From Candidatus Saccharimonadota bacterium (GTDB lineage: Bacteria; Patescibacteriota; Saccharimonadia; Saccharimonadales; UBA4665), in assembly GCA_028289125.1 (NCBI GenBank), contig JAQGGZ010000004.1, positions 46,117 to 110,116 of the forward strand: a DNA stretch of 64,000 bases. The letters are read 5' to 3'. Every line of letters begins with the position of its first letter. The first letter of the stretch is position 1. Position numbers and translations under genes: made by a program. The notes below the pieces were generated by a model. The model was not told the DNA's origin. It worked only from the letters and a program-made list of their open reading frames with translations, and searched no databases. Shown in pieces: positions 49,712-59,236 of the stretch.

Positions 49712-51630
49712 TGGCACGTAAGAACAAACAAACTGTCGATCCGGTGGCTATCGCCCAGGCTCAGCGCCAACGTGAAGAACAAGAGGTCCAGGCGGCTTTT
49801 CAAAAGGGCATCACTGCCTTACGTGATTTCATCGCACCAAGCTCTATCGAAATCAATTCGACGCACTTCCAGCTTGGCACTCGTTTAGCCCGCAATTATT
49901 ACGTGTATGGCTATCCTCGTCAGCTGTACACCGGTTGGATGAGCGGCATGATCAACATGGATGAAGTCATGGACATGTCGTTGTTCATCTACCCGGTAGA
50001 AAGCCAGGTTGTTCTTGAAAACCTCCGAAAAAAGGTGACCCAGCTTGAAGCCGGCATCCAGATCGACTCCGAAAAAGGTCGCGTCCGTGACCCGGGCAAG
50101 CAAGCCGCCGTACTCGACGCCGAAGAGATGCGCGATAAGTTGCAGGTCGGGGAAGAGCGCTTCTTCCGTTTCGGTTTTTACTTCACGATTTACGCCTCCT
50201 CGATGGATGAACTCGAATTCGTTGCCCATAAGGTGGAATCATTGTTGGGTCAGCAGTTGGTTTATTCCAAGGCATCTACCTCCCAGCAGGAGCAGGGGCT
50301 CAACAGCACCGTTCCGCAGTTCACCGACCAGCTCCAAATCCGCCGCAACTTCAGTACCGGCGCGCTCAGCACTACTTTTCCGTTCACTTCGGCCGACCTG
50401 ACCCAAGATAATGGTATCCTTTACGGCATTAACATGCACAACTCGGGCTTGGTTATCTTTGACCGCTTCAGCCTTGAAAACGGCAACTCGGTCGTCTTTG
50501 CTAAGTCGGGTGCCGGTAAGTCATTCACCGTCAAATTAGAAGCACTTCGTAGCCTCATGTTCGGCACTGAAATATTTATCATCGACCCCGAGAACGAATA
50601 TCAGCGGATGTGTGATGCCGTCGGTGGCGCCTACGTACGCCTTAGTCTGAACTCCGCTACCCGCATCAACCCCTTCGATCTGCCACAGGTTGTCGACACC
50701 GAAGAAGCCGACAACGCGCTTCGTTCAAACCTGATTACCTTGCACGGCCTGTTGCGTCTGATGATGGGCGGGGCACAAGCCCAGATGATGGGCGGCAACA
50801 GTGCTTTGATGCCAGCCCTGGCACCAAGCGAAGAAGCCGATCTTGACGCCGCCCTGATCGAAACCTACGCCAAAGCCGGTATCACCAACGATCCGTTGAC
50901 CCATTCATCGCCACCACCTACGATTGCCGACTTATATGACACCTTGCTGCACATGGGGGGCACCGGTCCGCAGTTAGCCCAGCGCCTGCGTAAATACACC
51001 ACTGGTACGTTCGCCGGCATCTTCAGTCAGCCCAGCAACATCGACATCAATAATCCGTTGGTCGTATTCAACATCCGTGACCTCGAGGACGAACTCCGTC
51101 CAGTCGCTATGTACATTGTCCTGAACTACATTTGGAACAAGACAAAATCTGACCAGAAGCGCCGCATCCTGGTCGTCGACGAGGCTTGGCAGCTGATGAA
51201 ATACGAAGACAGTGCCAATTTCTTATTCTCGCTGGCGAAGCGCGCTCGTAAGTACAACCTGGGGATCACGACGATCACTCAGGACGTCGAAGACTTCATG
51301 GGCTCCCGCATGGGGCGTGCTATCGTGGCGAATGCTTCCATGCAGTTCCTCTTAAAGCAATCGTCGTCAGCCGTGGACGTGTTGGCCGACGTATTCAAAC
51401 TGACGAGTGAGGAGCGTAAGCGCCTCAGTCAGTTCCCGGTAGGGCAGGGTCTGTTCTTCGCCGGGCAGAACCACGTCCACATCCAGATCGCAGCCAGTCC
51501 GACTGAGACGGCTTTGATCACCACCAACCCGCAGCAGGTCCAGGCCATGCAGCAGGGCGATTTCAGTCAGGCGCAAGGAACAATCGACCTCGGCAACCAG
51601 TTGATGCCGGGCAACATGAATACCCTATAG
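49711..51630 (+). CDS. virB4: VirB4/TraC-type secretion ATPase
   Basis: 639-residue AAA ATPase that powers type IV secretion. An N-terminal CagE/TrbE-VirB domain is followed by Walker A FAKSGAGKSFTVKLEAL (about residues 262-278), EIFIIDPENEYQRMC, Walker B RRILVVDEAWQLM (about 484-496) and the downstream ITTITQDVEDFMGS. Translational overlap with the TraC-like gene. The VirD4 coupling protein and VirB11 are not in this window. Confidence 0.96.
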   Translation: MARKNKQTVDPVAIAQAQRQREEQEVQAAFQKGITALRDFIAPSSIEINSTHFQLGTRLARNYYVYGYPRQLYTGWMSGMINMDEVMDMSLFIYPVESQVVLENLRKKVTQLEAGIQIDSEKGRVRDPGKQAAVLDAEEMRDKLQVGEERFFRFGFYFTIYASSMDELEFVAHKVESLLGQQLVYSKASTSQQEQGLNSTVPQFTDQLQIRRNFSTGALSTTFPFTSADLTQDNGILYGINMHNSGLVIFDRFSLENGNSVVFAKSGAGKSFTVKLEALRSLMFGTEIFIIDPENEYQRMCDAVGGAYVRLSLNSATRINPFDLPQVVDTEEADNALRSNLITLHGLLRLMMGGAQAQMMGGNSALMPALAPSEEADLDAALIETYAKAGITNDPLTHSSPPPTIADLYDTLLHMGGTGPQLAQRLRKYTTGTFAGIFSQPSNIDINNPLVVFNIRDLEDELRPVAMYIVLNYIWNKTKSDQKRRILVVDEAWQLMKYEDSANFLFSLAKRARKYNLGITTITQDVEDFMGSRMGRAIVANASMQFLLKQSSSAVDVLADVFKLTSEERKRLSQFPVGQGLFFAGQNHVHIQIAASPTETALITTNPQQVQAMQQGDFSQAQGTIDLGNQLMPGNMNTL

Positions 51631-51637
51631 ACATACC

Positions 51638-54565
51638 ATGCAACCAAACCGTCAAACCAGTTACGATCCAGACGAAGAAGATTCAATCCGGCCTTCATTA
51701 CGGTCAATTCCAGGCGGTGGTGAGAGCACCGACCGGCAACGCGGACACCTTGGGGCCGTTCCTGATGCTCCTGCCGATGAACCACTGTCGCAGGCCGAGC
51801 CACGGGGCAGGCATCTTAGTGCCGTACCTGACCTTCCTAGTGAAAAGAGCTCAACTCCCGCTCAGCTAGGCGGCCTCGAAGGGGTTGCTGGCGCCGCGGC
51901 AAGTCGCTGGCAAACCAACCTCCAGGCAGGAGCCGAAAACGTGCAGAGAAAAATCATGGGACTCCCGCCAAAAAAGGCCGGCATCGGTGGCGGCATTGCC
52001 GGCTTGATAATTGGTGTGGCGACATTTTTTGGCGTCATTGGTACCGGGGCAGGTATGCTAAGCCAGTACTCGCAGCTGTTACAGAATCTGTTTACGCCCC
52101 AAAGTGAGATTGCCGACCGCCGCGTCTCGTCACTCCTCCGGTACGCTCGCACCGGGAATGTCGGTGAGACACGCCTCAGTTACCTGGGAAGCAAGATAAA
52201 TGCCCGTGCACAGCTCAGGTTAGCCGAACGAGGAATCACTGTCACGACGCAAGGCATCAACGGCCAGGCCAGCAAACTTATCTATGATTCAAAACTAAAT
52301 ACCGATCTACTCGGCATGTCTGACGATCGGGCTAAAGCGTTCTTAAGCGAAAAATACCCGGGCCAGAACATAAACCGTATAGGACCAGGCAGATATGCTG
52401 TCGACGTTAATGGTTTATCCGTTAAGGATCGTATCAGCGTCGTCAAAGATGTATACGGCTCACTCGGCCATGGTAGGTTGGCGACTGCCATCAACCTTCG
52501 CACCGCCCGCGCCTATCTCGGGTTGCCTTCATGGTTCAAACCATTCAGTCGGCTTGGCGCCGAGGCCAATGCCCGCGGCTACAGCGTTTCCGGGGCCATC
52601 AGGGACTACGCCAAAAACCGTTCATCCAAACTGACCGCCAAAACCGCTACGGCCAAAGCGGCGGCCTTGGACCTTTCGAACAAGATGGGTATCACGAAGG
52701 GTAACGTAGCCAAGGGTCTTCTCGTTCAAGGAGCCCTTTGTATTGCCAAGGATATCGCCGGATCGATTGACGCCGCCAACCGTCTGAACGTCGTCATACC
52801 GTCGATGGGTCTGGCTGGTGACGCCATGTCCCTTGAGCAGACCAAAACAGGTGTAGATACACAGGGCGATCAGGTCAACGCCGTCGCTAATTCGTTCACT
52901 GCACCTGATGGTACGACACCGTGGGATTCGGACCTTATCATCGACCTGCAGGGCAGCGACGGAGGTGTCACGACCGACCCGGCATTGGCTGCGTCGTTCG
53001 ATGAAGAGAGTGGTTCAGCTGATTTTGAACAGACACTTGACGCCCTAGGGGCAAATACACTGTGTAGCACCGGGGCTCAGATAATCGGTCTTGCAGTCGG
53101 TGTCGTTTTGCTCGTCGGTACCGGTGGTGCGTCAGCGGTCGCACAAGGCCTGGGGAATGCAGCCATCCTAAGTGTCGTTTTGGGCGTAGCCGCTGGCATC
53201 GCGGTCAAGGCATTGTCTGATGATCCACTGGTTGCGATAGCTCACCAAGGCGCGATGGGCGGTTCGATCGATGCACTGGGCGGACATGAACTGGCCCAGA
53301 CTGCCGCCCGGGCCCAGGGAAGCGTCGAATTAACGCCCGAGCAGACCAATACGCTCGTCGAAGCCGCACAAGCAGACGAGCGGCAGGAGTTCATGTCACA
53401 AAGCTTCTTTGCGCGTACGTTCAGTATCTATGATTACCGGTCGTTGACAGCCCGCTTGATGCAAAAAAGTGTCTTTTCGCCGCTTAATAATTTCAGCAAA
53501 CTGATCGGTAGTTTCTTCGGCATCGGGCAGTCGTTCGTCAATTTGGCAAAATCCTTCTCGCCGAAAGCCTACGCCGCCGCACCGCTCAGTAGTTATAGTG
53601 TAAATGGAAACCCGATATATAGTTTTGACTTAGCCCTGGTTGATAACCCAGCCTATGATGACAGCGTTGGTCTGGCCGAAGATACGGCCAGGACGGTCTT
53701 TGACGGCGGAAACGCCGGCCATTACATCGACAAGGCCATGAAATGTTTCGGCAATACCATCAGCAAGGTTGACGGGAAGTGGCAGGCACTGCCGACCGCC
53801 GACGTCAACGCCACCTCGGCCGCCTACAGGGAGGCGAACTGTGACGATACTTCGGACCCGAACTGGATCAAGACCCGCTTCTTCGTTCTTGATTCCCCAT
53901 TCACGGAGGCTATGGCTTGCTACTCACTCAGCGACAAGCAGGCGTGCATCAACTCCGGCATGGAGCACGCTGCCACGGCTGCTGCCGCTCCGGCTGGTCC
54001 TGGTAGCACCACCATAGCCACAGGGAGCACTCAGGAGCTAGCCAAGCAGATCATGGACATCGTTAATGCCAATGGTAATATCTCGTTCCAAACTGCCCAA
54101 AAACAAGCCTTCTTCCAACAAGTCGTCGATACCGGCCATCAATCCGAATGCGGTAATCCGGTAATCGATCCTAAACTGCTTGGGGTCATCTTAACTTTGT
54201 CACAACAGTATAAGATCGTTCTCGGCGTCTTTAACAATGGCCATAATGACGGCGGCTGTGACGGCGGCTTCCACCCCAAAGGACAGGCGATCGACATTAA
54301 CGGTGTCGCTTCACTCGACGGCAGCCAGACGACGGGTAACCGGATCGGGGACGGTGCAGCAGCAGGGTTTGACCCCGAAGAACAGGCCATAATGAAGTCG
54401 TTTTATACATCAGCCGCTGACGTACTCAAAGCAAACGGTGGTGGCGGCCTTGGACAGCAGCAGTGCTTTAACGGTGGCCCGCCGGTTGGTGATGACGCCG
54501 GCAAGAAGCTCTTTGTCTTTGATGATGCCTGTACACACTTACACCTTGATGTGGGGCAACGATAG
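51638..54565 (+). CDS. Large secretion-locus protein with LAS metallopeptidase domain
   Basis: 975 residues. Polar basic N-terminus, one membrane helix at about 113-140 (GIAGLIIGVATFFGVIGT), a long middle with Gly/Ala-rich hydrophobic segments near 480-540 (VVLLVGTGGASAVAQGLG), then a C-terminal domain with GFHPKGQAIDING (H-x6-D, about residue 877) and THLHLDVG (HxH, about 968). These are the zinc ligands of LAS peptidases (VanY/M15-like), so it may cut peptidoglycan cross-links. It starts 7 bases after VirB4. The middle is unrecognised. Confidence 0.82.
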   Translation: MQPNRQTSYDPDEEDSIRPSLRSIPGGGESTDRQRGHLGAVPDAPADEPLSQAEPRGRHLSAVPDLPSEKSSTPAQLGGLEGVAGAAASRWQTNLQAGAENVQRKIMGLPPKKAGIGGGIAGLIIGVATFFGVIGTGAGMLSQYSQLLQNLFTPQSEIADRRVSSLLRYARTGNVGETRLSYLGSKINARAQLRLAERGITVTTQGINGQASKLIYDSKLNTDLLGMSDDRAKAFLSEKYPGQNINRIGPGRYAVDVNGLSVKDRISVVKDVYGSLGHGRLATAINLRTARAYLGLPSWFKPFSRLGAEANARGYSVSGAIRDYAKNRSSKLTAKTATAKAAALDLSNKMGITKGNVAKGLLVQGALCIAKDIAGSIDAANRLNVVIPSMGLAGDAMSLEQTKTGVDTQGDQVNAVANSFTAPDGTTPWDSDLIIDLQGSDGGVTTDPALAASFDEESGSADFEQTLDALGANTLCSTGAQIIGLAVGVVLLVGTGGASAVAQGLGNAAILSVVLGVAAGIAVKALSDDPLVAIAHQGAMGGSIDALGGHELAQTAARAQGSVELTPEQTNTLVEAAQADERQEFMSQSFFARTFSIYDYRSLTARLMQKSVFSPLNNFSKLIGSFFGIGQSFVNLAKSFSPKAYAAAPLSSYSVNGNPIYSFDLALVDNPAYDDSVGLAEDTARTVFDGGNAGHYIDKAMKCFGNTISKVDGKWQALPTADVNATSAAYREANCDDTSDPNWIKTRFFVLDSPFTEAMACYSLSDKQACINSGMEHAATAAAAPAGPGSTTIATGSTQELAKQIMDIVNANGNISFQTAQKQAFFQQVVDTGHQSECGNPVIDPKLLGVILTLSQQYKIVLGVFNNGHNDGGCDGGFHPKGQAIDINGVASLDGSQTTGNRIGDGAAAGFDPEEQAIMKSFYTSAADVLKANGGGGLGQQQCFNGGPPVGDDAGKKLFVFDDACTHLHLDVGQR

Positions 54566-55027
54566 ATGAACAAACGTCCTTTGTTAGTGCCGCTCACTTT
54601 GGTCGGCGCGATTGTTCTTTCATTAGTCGTATATGGCATAAGCCGTCCGGGGGACTCTGCTGATGACACGCCAAAACCGGCGACTTCAAACAGCTCAGAT
54701 GCTCCACGGGATCCCAACAGCCTAGAAGGAAAGATTGACACGGCCGTCCGCACACAGACGACTGACGCCGAGGCCTCAGTCAACCCGTCACTGCTAAAAT
54801 CCTACAAAACCTTGGCGGACGGCTGGTACCTTGCTACCGTCAACGTCCCGTCGGAAACCGGCAGTACCTCATATGCTCTGGTTCGCCACGATAACGATGG
54901 GGGCTATACTCTCATGCAAGAGGTGACCATCCATTTTGACCTCGCCGCCCTGAAACGGCTGAAGGTGCCTGACTCGGTCATCAGTCAATTGCCGCAAGAA
55001 AGCGAGGGAGCGGACCCAAATGAATAA
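54566..55027 (+). CDS. Membrane-anchored extracytoplasmic protein
   Basis: 153 residues: N-terminal membrane helix (about 5-23, PLLVPLTLVGAIVLSLVVYG), a disordered Pro/Ser/Asp linker, then a small strand-rich domain (GWYLATVNVPSETGSTSYAL, GGYTLMQEVTIHFD). It abuts the previous gene and overlaps the next by 8 bases. Probably another envelope component of the secretion locus. Not otherwise recognised. Confidence 0.75.
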   Translation: MNKRPLLVPLTLVGAIVLSLVVYGISRPGDSADDTPKPATSNSSDAPRDPNSLEGKIDTAVRTQTTDAEASVNPSLLKSYKTLADGWYLATVNVPSETGSTSYALVRHDNDGGYTLMQEVTIHFDLAALKRLKVPDSVISQLPQESEGADPNE

Positions 55028-56246
55028 AAGATCATGGCGAAGGGGAGCGGCGCTGGTCTGTGCGTTGACGTTCTTCTTAATGAGCCGGCCGGCTGAAGCT
55101 TTGACCCAATTGCAATACAACACGCTCACCGGGGGTGTCTATTACGTCAACACGGAAGATGATATGACCTGTGCGGCAAACGTTTCGACTACCCTGAACG
55201 GAAACGACAACGCTGAAAAGGTATGGAATTATCTCATCAGCCGGGTCGACTCCTCCGGCCAGCCAGCTTTGACCGCCATACAGGTCGCGGGCATCATGGG
55301 TAACCTGACCCAGGAACATCATTTCAATACCGCGGATGCACCGATCGTGAATGGTGGGTATGGGGGCCTCGGTATCGTCCAGTGGATCGGCAGTCGGCGT
55401 GAGGCCGCCATCGCGCTGGCCGCCCAGCAAGGCAAGCCGGTGACCGATCTGGGTGTTCAGTTAGATTACCTATGGAGCGAGTTGCAAGGTAGTGAAAAAG
55501 CCTCGTATGACGCCCTACGCCAAACTACGACAATAGAAGATGCAACGACCCAGTTCGAGTTGAAATTCGAACGCGCCGGTGACCCGCAAATGGCGAAGCG
55601 TATCCAGTTCGCCCATGAAGCCTTCAATACTTATGCCGGTCAGACGTCTCCCGCCAGCGCTGCTGACGGCACGGCTCTCGTCACGAGTCCGGGCAATGTC
55701 TCGACCGGCGACTGTAGCGCCACCACGGCTGGCAGCGCCACACTGTTAGCCGACGGTTTCACCGTCTATCAACAGTGCGGCGAATCATGGAGCGGCCTGA
55801 GCTATGGTCCGGGTGACGTATGCGCGAACGGTTGCGGGCCATCGGCCATGGCAATGGCCATCACGGCACTGACAGGTCAAGCTGTCACACCGGCTCAGAC
55901 CGTTCCAAAAGCAAACGAACTTGGTCAGGTAACCGCCGATGGTTCGAGTAAATGGACGATCGCATCGGCACTTGCACCAGAATATGGTTTGAAATCGACG
56001 AAGGTCGATGCCGACGTAGCCGCTATAACCCAGGTCTTACAAAACGGTGGCGTCGTCGTCGCTTCCGGTCGCGGGGCATTACCGTTCACTACCGGTGGCC
56101 ACTACATCGTCATCCGGGCTGTCAGCGCCACTGGTAAATGGCTGATCGGAGACTCCGGCCACAAAGATACGAACACCCAGGAATGGGACCCGAATCAGAT
56201 AATAGGTGACATGAACGCCGGCAGCGCTTACGCTATAACTAAGTAA
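55020..56246 (+). CDS. Peptidoglycan hydrolase with lysozyme-like and C39-like domains
   Basis: 408 residues. Signal/anchor helix at the start (GAALVCALTFFLMSRPAEA). Residues about 60-200 match the phage tail-tip lysozyme fold (VWNYLISRVDSSG, GIMGNLTQEHHFNT, GGLGIVQWIGSRREAAIALA). After a linker, about 240-408 is a C39-like papain-fold peptidase: catalytic Cys in CANGCGPSAMAM (about 263), His in TTGGHYIVIRAV (about 359), Asp in IGDSGHKDT. Likely opens peptidoglycan of the cell itself or of a host for the secretion machine. Confidence 0.9.
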   Translation: MNKRSWRRGAALVCALTFFLMSRPAEALTQLQYNTLTGGVYYVNTEDDMTCAANVSTTLNGNDNAEKVWNYLISRVDSSGQPALTAIQVAGIMGNLTQEHHFNTADAPIVNGGYGGLGIVQWIGSRREAAIALAAQQGKPVTDLGVQLDYLWSELQGSEKASYDALRQTTTIEDATTQFELKFERAGDPQMAKRIQFAHEAFNTYAGQTSPASAADGTALVTSPGNVSTGDCSATTAGSATLLADGFTVYQQCGESWSGLSYGPGDVCANGCGPSAMAMAITALTGQAVTPAQTVPKANELGQVTADGSSKWTIASALAPEYGLKSTKVDADVAAITQVLQNGGVVVASGRGALPFTTGGHYIVIRAVSATGKWLIGDSGHKDTNTQEWDPNQIIGDMNAGSAYAITK

Positions 56247-56259
56247 GGAGTTTTTTAGA

Positions 56260-56799
56260 ATGAATCTTACACCAACCCGTCTCAAACAAATATTCGTCAT
56301 CTTCGTCGCCGTCATGGTCGGTGTCGGCATTTTTGCTCTGACCCTGCCAAGTAAGAAAGATAGGGATAGCAAGAAAATCACTACTTCGACCGATAGCACC
56401 ACCAAACAACAGACCAGTACCATCAAAGGCGAGAATGAATCGATCGGCATCAATGATAAGGAACCTATCTATATTGGCACCAGCGTGTTGGTGAGTGAAA
56501 CTGGTTTTTCCTCCCAGCAGGTGAAAGTACTTCGACAGTCTGTCTTCGAATACATTTTAGCCGAACAGCTTGATACCAAGCAGGTCAGTCTGGACGCTAA
56601 ATCTATCGTCACGAGTATCAATGACCCCACCAATGGTGGCCGCGATTACGCCACTTTCAATCTCGTCTTCGATGACAAAACCACTATAAAAGCCAAGATG
56701 TTCTTTGATGGTATAACTTCTACGGAAGTATTACTAAGCACCAAAGACGGCAAACAGGTTTACGATTCCGGCGTGATCGACGGCTCGACTATTAAGTAG
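56260..56799 (+). CDS. Membrane-anchored hypothetical protein
   Basis: 179 residues: basic N-terminus and a membrane helix (about 8-26, FVIFVAVMVGVGIFALTLPS), then a polar, Lys/Ser/Thr-rich linker and a compact C-terminal domain (SSQQVKVLRQSVFEYILAEQ, YATFNLVFDDKTTIKAKMF). AAGGAG precedes the ATG. Last gene of the secretion locus; end overlaps recF convergently. Function unknown. Confidence 0.75.
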   Translation: MNLTPTRLKQIFVIFVAVMVGVGIFALTLPSKKDRDSKKITTSTDSTTKQQTSTIKGENESIGINDKEPIYIGTSVLVSETGFSSQQVKVLRQSVFEYILAEQLDTKQVSLDAKSIVTSINDPTNGGRDYATFNLVFDDKTTIKAKMFFDGITSTEVLLSTKDGKQVYDSGVIDGSTIK

Positions 56800-57850
56800 T
56801 CAGTGCCACGAGGTTGACTGAGCCGCTAAAATCCTTCGCAAGCATATCCGCGTCAGTCGTCGTCAAAAACGTCTGGTAGGGCTCAAGAAAGCCTGTGAGC
56901 GCATGCCGACGGGTAGTATCGAGTTCGCTGAAGACATCATCAAGCAAAAGTAGGGGAGTCTGCTGTCGGCTGGATTCCAAAAGACGCAACTCCAGGACCT
57001 TACACAACAACACGATGCTGCGGGTCTCGCCTCGGGAGGCGGTGATATTGGCAGGCTGACCGTTCAGCCGGACAAACATGTCGTCACGGTGTGGACCGGC
57101 CGTTGTAAAGCCGCGTTGTATATCGGTTTCAATGTTTGATTCTAACTTACGTAACATCAGGCTTTCATAATGTTCAGCATGCCATTGGCTATCGTAATCG
57201 AAATCAACCGTCGCCGTGACACCAGCCAGGCCTTCATATAACGTACTGGCATCAGCTTGGAGTTTCTCGATGAGCGATTGACGCTGACGGGCTATCTGGC
57301 CTCCCAGCTCACTCAATCGTACATCCCATGGGAACATCTGCGGTACGGCTATAGCCATACCTTTTTTCAACAGGGCATTACGTTGTGCAAGTACCCGTCG
57401 GTAGTTCCGACGTAGTCCGCCATATCCTGGAACCGTCTGTTCCAGTACATCATCAAGATATGAACGCCGTAAATCAGGGCTGCCGTGCAACAACATCAGA
57501 TGGTTCGGCTCAAAGACGACGACCGGTAAAGTCTTTTGCAGACTCAACCGTGACAATGGCTGACCGCCGATATCGAAGCTCTTTTTAAAAAGCGGCAGCG
57601 TTTGGTATTTAACCGTGCGAGATCCGTCGGTCAGTTCGCCGTCAAGGCGGGCCCATTCAGCTTCATACGATAATAATTCGACGTCCTTAGCCCGGTATGA
57701 CTGCCCCCGGGCTATTACCAGTACCGCCTCTAATAAATTCGTCTTACCACTACCGTTGCGCCCAGCGATGATATTGACACCTGATTCAAATACGAAATCG
57801 GCGTCATCATACGAACGGAAGTGCTGCAGACGCAGTGACAGGAGGGACAT
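56792..57850 (-). CDS. recF: RecF DNA repair and replication protein
   Basis: 352-residue SMC-like ATPase that helps load RecA at gaps. Walker A IIAGRNGSGKTNLLEA (about 28-43), signature near ASRGETRSIVLL, and Walker B LLLLDDVFSELDTT. Downstream of dnaN by 9 bases. A weak TAAACT ends 6 nt before the ATG but overlaps the dnaN stop, so it is not counted with the clear cases. Confidence 0.96.
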   Translation of the reverse strand: MSLLSLRLQHFRSYDDADFVFESGVNIIAGRNGSGKTNLLEAVLVIARGQSYRAKDVELLSYEAEWARLDGELTDGSRTVKYQTLPLFKKSFDIGGQPLSRLSLQKTLPVVVFEPNHLMLLHGSPDLRRSYLDDVLEQTVPGYGGLRRNYRRVLAQRNALLKKGMAIAVPQMFPWDVRLSELGGQIARQRQSLIEKLQADASTLYEGLAGVTATVDFDYDSQWHAEHYESLMLRKLESNIETDIQRGFTTAGPHRDDMFVRLNGQPANITASRGETRSIVLLCKVLELRLLESSRQQTPLLLLDDVFSELDTTRRHALTGFLEPYQTFLTTTDADMLAKDFSGSVNLVALTT

Positions 57851-57859
57851 GCTTATAGT

Positions 57860-58951
57860 TTAGCTCTTGAGCGGCATAATGATATGGACATAGTCGTCTG
57901 CTTTAGGATCACGGACCACGGCAGCCTCAAGTTTGCCATTGAAGCAGAAACTGACTTCATCGCCGTTCATAACCTGCAAAGCATCGAGCAGATATCGTGA
58001 ATTAAGGGTGATCGAACCGCTGCCGGTGACCTTGCCGGTCGCGTTGCTGGTATTCTCACCTAATTGTGAAGCGACCGATCGGACACTGATAGTCTGGGCT
58101 TGCTCATCGATGTTCATCGTTATGCTCCCGGCACTTTCACGAGCGAATAGACTGGAAACCTTAGTTACGTTTACTAAATCGGTGCGCTTGACGGTAGCGA
58201 CCACCTGAAAGCTTTCCGGTATCAGCCGTCGATAATCAGGATAGTTCGCATCGATTAACCTTGCGACCAGCTCGACGTCACCAGCCTGGAACAGTACTTG
58301 CTGATCATCACTGGTAATACGTACGTCGCCCTCTAAGTCGCCTATGATACGAAGGAGATCCTGCATGGCTGTGGCTGGAATCAACAAGCTGTACGTGTCC
58401 TCAGAAGCTCCGAGGTTCTTTTCAGCTAAACGATGGCTGTCGGTAGCTGCTAAATAAATCATACCTTTCACTGAATGAAGAAGGACACCGGTCAATACAG
58501 GCCTCGTCTGGTCATTGGAAGCTGCAAATATTACTTGCTGCAAACCTTTTTTTAACTGCTGGCCCGAAATCTGCCAAGTCTTTCCATCTGTTATGGCTGG
58601 CATGACAGGGAAGTCATCCGCTACGACACCATTAATTACCGAGTTGTACTGGTCTGTACTGATATGTAACTTGTTTTCTTCAAGACGTAATTCAATGACA
58701 CCATGTGGCAAGTTACTGATAAAATCCTGCATCAGCCGGGCAGGGACGGTGATCGAACCTTCTTCAGATACTTTCGCTCCACAGTATTCGGTAATAGCGA
58801 TATCTAAGTTAGTAGCAGCAACACTTAATCGGTTGTTCGTGGTCTTTAATAGTACGTTCGCCAGGATAGGTAGGGCATTACGAGTATTGGCTACCCTCGC
58901 TACAGTTCCTAAAGCTTTGTTTAAATTTTCTTGGGTCACTTGCAGTTTCAT
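57860..58951 (-). CDS. dnaN: DNA polymerase III sliding clamp
   Basis: 363-residue beta clamp, three-fold domain architecture of normal length. Begins LQVTQENLNKALGTVARVAN; AATDSHRLAEKNLG and YLLDALQVMNGDEVSFCFNG are family hallmarks, and it ends with the typical IMPLKS. Tethers polymerase to DNA. Downstream of dnaA across the origin-type intergenic region. Confidence 0.97.
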   Translation of the reverse strand: MKLQVTQENLNKALGTVARVANTRNALPILANVLLKTTNNRLSVAATNLDIAITEYCGAKVSEEGSITVPARLMQDFISNLPHGVIELRLEENKLHISTDQYNSVINGVVADDFPVMPAITDGKTWQISGQQLKKGLQQVIFAASNDQTRPVLTGVLLHSVKGMIYLAATDSHRLAEKNLGASEDTYSLLIPATAMQDLLRIIGDLEGDVRITSDDQQVLFQAGDVELVARLIDANYPDYRRLIPESFQVVATVKRTDLVNVTKVSSLFARESAGSITMNIDEQAQTISVRSVASQLGENTSNATGKVTGSGSITLNSRYLLDALQVMNGDEVSFCFNGKLEAAVVRDPKADDYVHIIMPLKS

Positions 58952-59236
58952 CAGTCGCTCCTTTTATCCCCACCGTGCGCTTATAATAATAATTATATAT
59001 GTATATATCCTGTTATTGTTATTGTTGGTCCTGTGGAAACCGCGTATAACTTTTGTTTCTGAAGTGTTAATTGTCGGAAAATGGCTGCGGACAGACGTGG
59101 GTAAAGTAGGGTGGTCCGCATGGGTACAACTGCTATGTTAACCACATAGGTCACCACATAGGCCCAATAGCCGGTGTATAACTTTTGTGCAGATTTGCGA
59201 GTAATACGCAGGCTATCCCCAAGTTGTACACATTTT
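58952..59236. other. Candidate origin (oriC), dnaA-dnaN gap
   Basis: 285 bases with no gene. It holds an AT-rich run at about 58980-59020 (candidate unwinding element) and near-consensus DnaA boxes: GGTGTATAA (59173-59181), TTGTACACA (59224-59232), TGTGGAAAC (59032-59040). Boxes also occur upstream of dnaA. Confidence 0.5.

Noticed and set aside
57857..57862. Leaderless promoter for recF
   Set aside because: The hexamer overlaps the dnaN stop codon and could be chance; recF is probably in the dnaN transcript.
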